Below, in pieces: positions 1-4,472 of a stretch of DNA of 7,708 bases. The stretch is from positions 1 through 7,708 of the forward strand of contig JAGVHP010000070.1 of assembly GCA_020056515.1 (NCBI GenBank), written 5' to 3'. The DNA comes from Candidatus Shapirobacteria bacterium (GTDB taxonomy: Bacteria > Patescibacteriota > Microgenomatia > UBA12405). A program made the position numbers and the translations under genes. Positions within the stretch are counted from its first letter, which is position 1. Each line of letters opens with the position of its first letter. The notes under the pieces were generated by a model. The model saw nothing but the letters and a program-made list of their open reading frames with translations. It was not told the DNA's origin and searched no databases.

Positions 1-25
1 AAAGGGGGGATTAAGGGGGGATTAT
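1..25 (+). repeat. Partial copy of G-rich palindromic repeat inside miaA
   Basis: The window opens with AAAGGGGGGATTAAGGGGGG followed by ATTAT. This matches the right half of the element at 359-391, where AAAGGGAGATTTAGAGGGATT occurs, and both are read in frame as K-G-G/D-L-R/E-G. From memory, elements of the type CCCTTGTCAAAGGG followed by GATTnAGGGGG are dispersed in many bacterial genomes. The left arm lies outside the window, so the palindrome itself cannot be confirmed here. Confidence 0.55.
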
Positions 26-394
26 CTTCATCTTTCCCTCACCGCTCCTAAAAGCTTTTTATACTCTCGTATCGATGCCCGTGTCGAATCCCGCCTAAAG
101 CAAGGTCATATCAAAGAACTCAAATCTTTACTAAAAAAATATAAATGGACCGATCCCGGATTAAAAATTTTGGCCTACAAAGTTTTTAACACTACCAACC
201 CCATTGATCAATTAAAACAAAAGTGGAAGTTTGCTGAACATCGCGATGCCCGCCGTCAACTAACCTGGTTTAAAAAATACGTTCACGGATTTTTTATTGA
301 CATTACCAATCCAAATTACGAAGTAAAAGTTGCAAATATAGTGAATAAATTTTTAAAGTCTCCCTTGTCAAAGGGAGATTTAGAGGGATTTTGA
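2..394 (+). CDS. miaA: tRNA dimethylallyltransferase MiaA, C-terminal part (5' end outside window)
   Basis: The frame is open from the left edge to a TGA at 392-394. It encodes about 130 residues of the C-terminal half of MiaA, which transfers a dimethylallyl group to A37 of tRNAs reading UNN codons. Family landmarks are visible: the LTAPKSFLYSRID segment (family LTAPREELYxRID), a helix with RVESRLKQG, the DPGLKILAYK stretch (family GLKxIGYKE), and near the end the RDARRQLTWFKK motif (family YAKRQxTWFRR), which contributes to tRNA binding. The ATG at 170 is internal and not the start. Two segments look foreign to the family: the first seven residues in view (KGGLRGD) and the last eleven (SPLSKGDLEGF). 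Both are encoded by copies of a G-rich palindromic repeat read in the same frame. The normal MiaA fold should end near NKFL, so the tail is an add-on. Family assignment is firm; whether the left insertion is tolerated cannot be judged without the missing 5' half. Confidence 0.9.
   Translation, partial: KGGLRGDYLHLSLTAPKSFLYSRIDARVESRLKQGHIKELKSLLKKYKWTDPGLKILAYKVFNTTNPIDQLKQKWKFAEHRDARRQLTWFKKYVHGFFIDITNPNYEVKVANIVNKFLKSPLSKGDLEGF
359..391 (+). repeat. Palindromic repeat forming the 3' end of miaA
   Basis: TCTCCCTT (359-366), a four-base GTCA loop, then AAGGGAGA (371-378) form a perfect 8-bp hairpin, followed by the TTTAGAGGGATTT flank. The second half matches the sequence at the left edge of the window. 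The element encodes SPLSKGDLEGF and the following TGA, so it supplies the last eleven residues and the stop of MiaA. It has no T-run immediately after the stem, so it is a poor intrinsic terminator on this strand. Interpretation as a dispersed non-autonomous repeat is an inference from two copies plus general knowledge. Confidence 0.6.
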
Positions 395-423
395 TGTTAA
401 AGGATTTTGTTTTGATTTTGCGG

Positions 424-429
424 TACAAT
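424..429 (+). promoter_or_regulatory. -10 box for the PerM-like gene, leaderless start
   Basis: TACAAT lies only five bases before the ATG at 435. A transcript starting 6-7 bases after this box would begin at or next to the start codon, and no Shine-Dalgarno is present. The -35 region is not recognisable. Confidence 0.45.
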
Positions 430-434
430 CAATC

Positions 435-1406
435 ATGAAACCACAAAAAATCGAAATCTCTTACAAAACTATTGTCTTTGCCGTTCTCTTTTTAATCTCT
501 TTGGTTCTGATTTGGCAGCTTCGGGGGATCTTTCTTCTTCTCTTTCTCTGCTTTATCTTTATGCAGGCCCTTAATCCCACCGTTTCCCGATTAGAAAGAT
601 TGAAAATTCCCCGTTTTGTCGGTATTCTCCTTATCTATTTTATAATCCTTATTGGCATTTCATTTGCTGCTGCCGGAATTATTCCGGCTTTAGTCGAGCA
701 AACCACCAGTTTAATTGAAACTCTTCCCAACACCATCAGTAATATTAATCTTTGGGGAATCAAACCCATTGATATTTCTTCTCAATTTAAACTTCTCGAA
801 AATCTCCCCAGCAATATTGCCACCACATTATTTTCCATATTTTCCAACATTGTTTCTGTATTCGTTTTCTTTGTTCTAACCTTCTATCTTCTTATTGAAC
901 GAAAAAATTTGGACAAATATGCCGTTTCTATTTTTGGACAAAAAAATCAGGACAAGGTCATTCTAATCATGAATGAATTGGAAAAACGTTTAGGAAATTG
1001 GGTCAACGCCCAACTTTTTTTGATGCTTACCATTGGCGTCCTCTCCTATATCGGGTACCTGGTCATCGGTCTTAATTATGTCGTTCCTTTGGCCATTATT
1101 GCCGGTCTTTTAGAGATTGTCACCAATATCGGTCCCACCATTGCTACTGTTATTGCTGCTTTTGTTGGCCTGACCGTTTCCCCATTAACCGCTCTTATGG
1201 CTATTGCCTGGGGAATAATAGTTCAGCAGCTGGAAAATAATTTCATTGTTCCCAAAGTGATGAAAGCCACTATCGGACTAAATCCCTTAATCACTATTTT
1301 ATTAATAGCCTCCGGTGCCCAACTTGGTGGAGTTGTCGGAGCGGTTTTGGCTATTCCCACCTACCTTACCATCAGTACCATTGTCTCAGTATTAAATAAA
1401 AAGTAA
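435..1406 (+). CDS. AI-2E family transporter / PerM-like membrane protein
   Basis: This 323-residue protein of the AI-2E exporter/PerM family (COG0628) is built almost entirely of hydrophobic segments, roughly at residues 12-45, 58-82, 130-155, 192-215, 216-262 and 284-318. The soluble loop at about 83-130 and the conserved C-terminal block are typical: NIGPTIATVIAAFVGL near 230-245, then QQLENNFIVPKVM and GLNPLITILLIASGAQLGG before the final helix. Family members export small molecules or ions; the name comes from autoinducer-2 export, but most members have unknown substrates, and an AI-2 role is not implied here. It is slightly shorter than the usual 340-380 residues. The ATG at 435 is chosen because it gives a complete first helix and sits just after a -10 box, with no ribosome binding site. 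Its stop codon overlaps the 3' end of rnpB on the other strand. Confidence 0.88.
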   Translation: MKPQKIEISYKTIVFAVLFLISLVLIWQLRGIFLLLFLCFIFMQALNPTVSRLERLKIPRFVGILLIYFIILIGISFAAAGIIPALVEQTTSLIETLPNTISNINLWGIKPIDISSQFKLLENLPSNIATTLFSIFSNIVSVFVFFVLTFYLLIERKNLDKYAVSIFGQKNQDKVILIMNELEKRLGNWVNAQLFLMLTIGVLSYIGYLVIGLNYVVPLAIIAGLLEIVTNIGPTIATVIAAFVGLTVSPLTALMAIAWGIIVQQLENNFIVPKVMKATIGLNPLITILLIASGAQLGGVVGAVLAIPTYLTISTIVSVLNKK

Positions 1407-1683
1407 CTTCGAAGATTTCGATAAGCCGGATTCTGTTTATGGGCCATCTATCTAGTCTCTCTACCTGGTGCTCTTAAAGTCGAAAGAGTAACGCACCGTT
1501 TTGAGATTTCCACGGAAAGGTTGCCCGTTTCATATCGTCCTATCTTGCGACGGGACTACTCGTCTCTGTTGCAGAGCCCCTACCTTGCGGCAGTCCCTAC
1601 TTATTCGGGTTTCCTGACTTTGGTGGTCCGGACTTTCCTCCCCGACATAACGTCGGGGTAAGCCCTTCGATTTCTCCGAAGTT
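1405..1683 (-). ncRNA. rnpB: RNase P RNA
   Basis: This is the catalytic RNA of RNase P, which removes 5' leaders from pre-tRNAs. Read on the minus strand, the universal blocks are present: GAGGAAAGTCCGGAC (5' half of P4) after a CCCCGAC/GTCGGGG hairpin (P3), GCAACAGAGA (J-region), and near the end ACAGAATCCGGCTTAT (3' half of P4 and the tail). The ends pair in a long P1 helix: AACTTCGGAGAAATCGA at the 5' end with TCGAAATCTTCGAAGTT at the 3' end, broken only by a G-U pair and a short mismatch. At about 279 nt it is short for the type-A bacterial form (350-400 nt). The P15 region is a simple hairpin (1467-1497) in which I cannot find the usual GGU loop. P1 is followed by ACTTTTTATTT on the minus strand, so P1 may help end transcription. 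Ends are predicted from P1 pairing and could be off by a few bases. Confidence 0.95.
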
Positions 1684-1688
1684 ACCTT

Positions 1689-1694
1689 ATTTTA
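1689..1694 (-). promoter_or_regulatory. -10 box of rnpB
   Basis: The minus strand reads TAAAAT here, with the first P1 base (1683) six bases downstream, the right distance for a transcription start. A -35 is weak; GTTTAC at 16-bp spacing is the best candidate. The box lies between the rnpB 5' end and the terminator of the upstream gene, so rnpB has its own promoter. Confidence 0.5.
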
Positions 1695-1712
1695 CCATTT
1701 ATTCGCCGTAGT

Positions 1713-1752
1713 AAACCAAAAACCCCCTCGGTATAACCGAGGGAGCCTTTGG
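1713..1752 (-). terminator. Intrinsic terminator of the 58-residue gene
   Basis: On the minus strand CCCTCGGT, loop TAT and ACCGAGGG form a perfect 8-bp stem (1743-1725), followed by GG, five T, GG and three T. CCAAA/TTTGG can extend the base. It sits 28 bases after the stop codon at 1771. On the plus strand there is no T-run, so termination is one-directional and isolates rnpB from upstream transcription. Confidence 0.85.
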
Positions 1753-1770
1753 ATCTTGCTAAAAGATAAC

Positions 1771-1947
1771 TTAACTCAAAAGGGCTGCGTCAGCTGCGGA
1801 TAATATCTTGAACATTTTAACTCCGGTGGCTGGATCGGTTGCAGAAGCGGCTGGTCGACCGTTTTTAAGCATAACTTTGGTAACTTTTGATACATCCACT
1901 TCGACTGACTTTCTTGATTTGACTGAATAAAACTTGATTGTTGGCAT
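1771..1947 (-). CDS. Small DUF5679-like protein lacking the four zinc-ligand cysteines
   Basis: A 58-residue protein begins with MPTIKFYSVKSRKSVEVDVS and ends with KMFKILSAADAALLS. The start is secure: a consensus AAGGAGGTG (1956-1964) lies nine bases upstream, the strongest ribosome binding site in the window, and an intrinsic terminator follows the stop. The layout resembles DUF5679, a small zinc-ribbon family common in uncultured bacteria. From memory its pattern is YCVKCRKK, then VTxKNGRPA, then GTCPxCGTKMFKI. Here YSVKSRKS, VMLKNGRPA and ATDPATGVKMFKI align, so the four cysteines are replaced by Ser, Ser, Asp and Thr while the rest of the framework is kept. The protein has no cysteine and cannot bind zinc in the usual way. 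Function is unknown. The strong translation signal suggests an abundant protein. It probably shares a transcript with the 27-residue peptide 30 bases upstream. The coding call is strong; the family link rests on recalled consensus. Confidence 0.85.
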   Translation of the reverse strand: MPTIKFYSVKSRKSVEVDVSKVTKVMLKNGRPAASATDPATGVKMFKILSAADAALLS

Positions 1948-1955
1948 TAAATGCT

Positions 1956-1964
1956 CACCTCCTT
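1956..1964 (-). promoter_or_regulatory. Consensus Shine-Dalgarno of the 58-residue gene
   Basis: AAGGAGGTG on the minus strand, with nine bases between its AGGAGG-T core and the ATG at 1947. It is notable because almost every other gene in the window has no recognisable ribosome binding site. Confidence 0.85.
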
Positions 1965-1977
1965 TTTAAATCTATAT

Positions 1978-2061
1978 TCACTTCCAAACATAATACATTG
2001 TAGCCACGATTGCAATAGCGGCTACACTTAATAGGAAACTTTTGAGTAAATCTCGCTTCAC
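1978..2061 (-). CDS. 27-residue single-span membrane peptide, probably leaderless
   Basis: A GTG at 2061 opens a 27-codon frame ending in TGA at 1978. The peptide has a basic start (MKRDLLK), a hydrophobic run of about 17 residues (SFLLSVAAIAIVAT then MYYVW) and a final lysine, the shape of a small membrane-anchored peptide with its N-terminus inside. Support for expression comes from an extended -10 box, TGCTATACT, ending at 2069, which places the transcription start at the GTG or one base before it, so translation would be leaderless like other first genes here. The strongly ribosome-bound 58-residue gene follows after 30 bases, suggesting a two-gene transcript. No family is recognised. The alternative is that this is simply the 5' leader of the downstream gene; the hydrophobic composition with flanking charges and the exact promoter spacing argue for a real gene. 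Confidence 0.55.
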   Translation of the reverse strand: MKRDLLKSFLLSVAAIAIVATMYYVWK

Positions 2062-2068
2062 CAACCCC

Positions 2069-2077
2069 AGTATAGCA
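2069..2077 (-). promoter_or_regulatory. Extended -10 promoter for the leftward two-gene unit
   Basis: The minus strand reads TGCTATACT, an extended -10 (TGn plus TATACT). Seven bases separate it from the GTG at 2061. A TTGACT lies upstream but at 20-bp spacing, so the extended -10 probably carries the promoter. Confidence 0.55.
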
Positions 2078-2084
2078 CTACTTC

Positions 2085-2093
2085 TGCTAGAAT
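2085..2093 (+). promoter_or_regulatory. Extended -10 promoter for the DUF4446-to-secF operon
   Basis: TGCTAGAAT is an extended -10 whose last base is nine bases before the ATG at 2103. Transcription should begin around 2100, giving an almost leaderless message; there is no Shine-Dalgarno. It stands back to back with the leftward extended -10, only 13 bp between the two hexamers. Confidence 0.55.
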
Positions 2094-2102
2094 TAGTCAA
2101 CC

Positions 2103-2456
2103 ATGCCCACTATCCTAATCCTTCTGACTATTTTCAATTTTCTGGCTCTTCTCTATTTGGTTTATATTATTCTAATCAAATATCGCCATCCTCCGGTAGG
2201 TTCTGATCTGAAATCACCCCTCGGTATCATCGAAAAGGTTAGTTTACTTCGTTTTAATCCCTTTGAAGATTTGGGTTCTGATCAGAGTTTTATACTCTGT
2301 CTGTTGGACCACTCCCACTCTGGTGTTATTATTACTTCGCTCCATCACCGCAACTTCACCCGAATCTATGCCAAACCGATCAAAAACGGTGAAGGTGACA
2401 AAATTACTTTGTCAAAGGAGGAAAAATCGGCTATATTAAATACTATTAACCGTTAA
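2103..2456 (+). CDS. DUF4446 family membrane-anchored protein
   Basis: The 117-residue product has one N-terminal membrane span (about residues 3-25), a short basic linker, and a soluble domain that matches the DUF4446 family. The family signature is clear: KVSLLRFNPFEDLGSDQSF near 45-63, then LLDHSHSGVIITSLHHR and TRIYAKPIKNGEG, ending in LSKEEKSAI. Its biochemical role is not known; family members are small inner-membrane proteins in Gram-positive bacteria and candidate phyla. It is shorter than most members because the coiled-coil stretch normally found between membrane span and domain is nearly absent. ATG at 2103 is the only start that keeps the membrane span, and a -10 box directly before it suggests leaderless translation. 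It is the first gene of the operon; the next begins six bases after its stop. Confidence 0.85.
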   Translation: MPTILILLTIFNFLALLYLVYIILIKYRHPPVGSDLKSPLGIIEKVSLLRFNPFEDLGSDQSFILCLLDHSHSGVIITSLHHRNFTRIYAKPIKNGEGDKITLSKEEKSAILNTINR

Positions 2457-2462
2457 TTTATT

Positions 2463-3710
2463 ATGAATTCTAAAGGTCGCAATTTTACTATTTACCTCGG
2501 TCTCTTTATTACTCTTTCGGGAATCAGTTTTTTTGCATCTTCAAAACTTTTTCCTCTTAATTTTAAAAACGGCTCCAATTCGCCTCCCACCGCCACCATT
2601 TCCGATCCCCAAAAAACCGGGGTTTTGACTTTCGAGGGGCCCATTACTGAACCATGTCCTTTAAACGGGCAACTTTTTACCAAAGAAGAAAAGACTATTT
2701 GGGAAAAACGCCGACCGCTTCTAGTAATGGTTGAAAACCATGTTGATTCCCGTCCCCAATCAGGTTTCAGTAGTGCTGATGTTGTTTATGAAGCCAATTC
2801 CGAAGGCGGTATTACCCGATTTATGGGGGTATTTTATTGCAACATTGTTAAAGGAACCGGCACTAATTATGATATTGGACCGGTTCGCTCTGCCCGGACT
2901 TATTTTCTTGATTTGGCTTCGGAATATGCCGATTACCCTCTTTATGCTCATGTTGGTGGTAGCAATTGTAGTGCTCCGCTTGATCCCATCACCGGTCGGG
3001 CTGCCGGTCCCTGTACTACCAACAGGAAGGCCCAAGCCTTGGAGCAAATTGCTGATTACGGCTGGCAAAACAAAGGCACCTGGGGAGACCTGTCACAATT
3101 CTCTCTTTCCTATAAGGCTTGCCGTCGGGAAGAAGATCGTACCGGTGTCACTGTGGCCACCGAACATTCAATGTATTGCTCTTCTACCGAACTTTGGAAT
3201 GTGGCTGCTTCCCGTGGCCTAACTAATCTGACCGAGATCAAAAAAACTTCCTGGGACAAATCTTTCCGTTCCTGGTCTTTTAAACAAGTTGATTCGCCAG
3301 TCTCTCCTCTTTCGGCCGGCAAAATTTCTTTTAATTGGTGGGATGATCTGGCCTATGGAGTTACCTGGACCTATGACTCCGCCAAAAAATTATATCTTCG
3401 TCAAAATAATGGTGTCCCCCTCATCGATTTCAATACCCAACAACAGTTAAGTACTAAAAATATTATTATTGAATTTACCAAGGAGAGCCGTTCCATCGAT
3501 TCTCATTTGCACAACCTCTATGCCGTGGTCGGCAGCGGTGAAGGGGTACTTCTTCAAAATGGCGCCAAAATTGATATCACTTGGTCAAAACCAAATCGGA
3601 CCGCTCGGACTATTTATAAAGACAAACTTGGTAAAGAGGTTAACTTTGTCCCCGGTACCATCTGGATAGAAATTCTGCCTCTGGGAAACAAGGTCAGCTA
3701 TGAAAGTTGA
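2463..3710 (+). CDS. DUF3048 (YerB-like) exported protein
   Basis: A 415-residue protein with an N-terminal signal anchor (residues 8-29, no lipobox cysteine, so not a lipoprotein like Bacillus YerB). The DUF3048 N-terminal domain spans about 80-240, with RRPLLVMVENHVDSRPQSG, SSADVVYEANSEGGITRFM and IGPVRSARTYFLDLA. The DUF3048 C-terminal domain spans about 290-412, including ITWSKPNRTARTIY and the ending FVPGTIWIEILP. The protein should act outside the cytoplasmic membrane; its function is not established in any organism I know of. Six cysteines (65, 126, 169, 184, 220, 239), all in the exported N-terminal half, could form disulphides. ATG at 2463 starts six bases after DUF4446 with no ribosome binding site, consistent with operon coupling. 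Its last 11 bases overlap the next gene. Confidence 0.92.
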   Translation: MNSKGRNFTIYLGLFITLSGISFFASSKLFPLNFKNGSNSPPTATISDPQKTGVLTFEGPITEPCPLNGQLFTKEEKTIWEKRRPLLVMVENHVDSRPQSGFSSADVVYEANSEGGITRFMGVFYCNIVKGTGTNYDIGPVRSARTYFLDLASEYADYPLYAHVGGSNCSAPLDPITGRAAGPCTTNRKAQALEQIADYGWQNKGTWGDLSQFSLSYKACRREEDRTGVTVATEHSMYCSSTELWNVAASRGLTNLTEIKKTSWDKSFRSWSFKQVDSPVSPLSAGKISFNWWDDLAYGVTWTYDSAKKLYLRQNNGVPLIDFNTQQQLSTKNIIIEFTKESRSIDSHLHNLYAVVGSGEGVLLQNGAKIDITWSKPNRTARTIYKDKLGKEVNFVPGTIWIEILPLGNKVSYES

Positions 3711-4272
3711 AACCAGTCTTAAAACTATTCTTACCTCCAAAACCCGCTGCAAATTAATAAATATATTTTTTAGCCGCCCCCGCGAATTATATTTCGTCCG
3801 CCAACTGGTTCGGCTCTGTGATGAGGAAATCAATTCCGTTCGCCGGGAACTTTCCAGTCTAAAAAATATTAATCTGCTTCTTTCCGAAGTTAGGGGTAAC
3901 CGGCTTTTCTATTATCCCAACCTCCATCATCCCCTTTTTTCAAATTTAGTTGGTCTGGCTTACAAGAGTCTGCCTCTTTGTGAAGAGTTATCCAAAGCTG
4001 ATGCAGTAGTGGCCACTTACCCATTTTTACTTTGGGACAAGGGCAACTCTGATAAAATTGACGTCATTGTGGTTGGTGATTTACCCCTAAGAACCGTAGA
4101 ATCAGCCATGAAATCCGAAGAAAAACGCCGCGATTCAGAGTTCAATTACATGGTCATGGATCGAAACGAGCTTCATCTTCGTCAAAATAAACGGGATCCA
4201 TTTTTAGTCGATTTCTTTCTTACTTCACCCCTTGTTATAATTGGCCAACCTGGAGTTTTTTCAGGATTTTAA
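3700..4272 (+). CDS. Winged-helix protein with degenerate nucleotidyltransferase-like domain
   Basis: The first 75 residues form an ArsR-like winged helix: LTSKTRCKLINIFFSRP, YFVRQLVRLCDEEINSVRRE (recognition helix region) and the wing EVRGNRLFYYPN. Residues about 95-185 match the MNT-type nucleotidyltransferase domain that follows this winged helix in a family widespread in archaea and candidate phyla, ending in the typical RDPFLVDFFLTSPLVIIGQ. The catalytic signature is lost: the family YGSFARG is YPFLLWDKG here, and the first metal-binding aspartate of DxD is a lysine in SDKIDVIVV. The domain is therefore probably a fold used for binding or dimerisation and not an active transferase. A weak AAGG lies seven bases before the ATG. 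The gene overlaps DUF3048 by 11 bases and its TAA overlaps the next ATG by one base. A role as transcription regulator, perhaps of this operon, is an inference. Confidence 0.8.
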   Translation: MKVETSLKTILTSKTRCKLINIFFSRPRELYFVRQLVRLCDEEINSVRRELSSLKNINLLLSEVRGNRLFYYPNLHHPLFSNLVGLAYKSLPLCEELSKADAVVATYPFLLWDKGNSDKIDVIVVGDLPLRTVESAMKSEEKRRDSEFNYMVMDRNELHLRQNKRDPFLVDFFLTSPLVIIGQPGVFSGF

Positions 4273-4472
4273 TGGCCGTAACCAGAAAAGTTATCAAAAC
4301 GGGTAATAGTCTCTGCGTCACTTTACCCACCAAAATAATTAAATCCCTTGACATCAAAGAGGGGGACTTGGCGAGATTTAAGGCCAAATATTCCAAGGCT
4401 TCAGTCACCTATACCTTTACCGGCCATCCCCGCCAGTTGACTTTTGACATCAAAAAAAATGATTCCCCTTAG
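4272..4472 (+). CDS. AbrB/MazE/SpoVT-like small DNA-binding protein
   Basis: The 66-residue product carries the swapped-hairpin AbrB fold at residues 4-34: TRKVIKTGNSLCVTLPTKII followed by KSLDIKEGDLARF, matching the family pattern KxGNSxxVxLPxxxxxxLxIxEGD. Such proteins dimerise to bind DNA as transition regulators or toxin-antitoxin antitoxins. No toxin gene is adjacent, so an antitoxin role is not supported. The start ATG shares a base with the preceding TAA and lies after a weak AGG. The 3' end overlaps the secD start by 14 bases, tying its translation to secD. Together with the preceding winged-helix gene it forms a regulator pair within the secretion operon. Confidence 0.82.
   Translation: MAVTRKVIKTGNSLCVTLPTKIIKSLDIKEGDLARFKAKYSKASVTYTFTGHPRQLTFDIKKNDSP

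Noticed and set aside
359..391. Hairpin at the end of miaA as an intrinsic terminator.
   Set aside because: No T-run follows the stem, and the sequence matches a repeat copy at the left edge instead.
2760..3322. Several open frames on both strands inside the DUF3048 gene.
   Set aside because: They lie wholly within a clear DUF3048 coding region, lack promoters and have no protein-family features.
4444..4458. TTG at 4444 as the secD start, adding five residues.
   Set aside because: ATG at 4459 gives a normal SecD N-terminus, and no ribosome binding site favours the TTG.
4272..4472. AbrB/MazE-like gene as antitoxin of a toxin-antitoxin pair with the upstream MNT-like protein.
   Set aside because: The upstream protein has lost its catalytic residues, no HepT or toxin gene is present, and the gene order points to an operon regulator.
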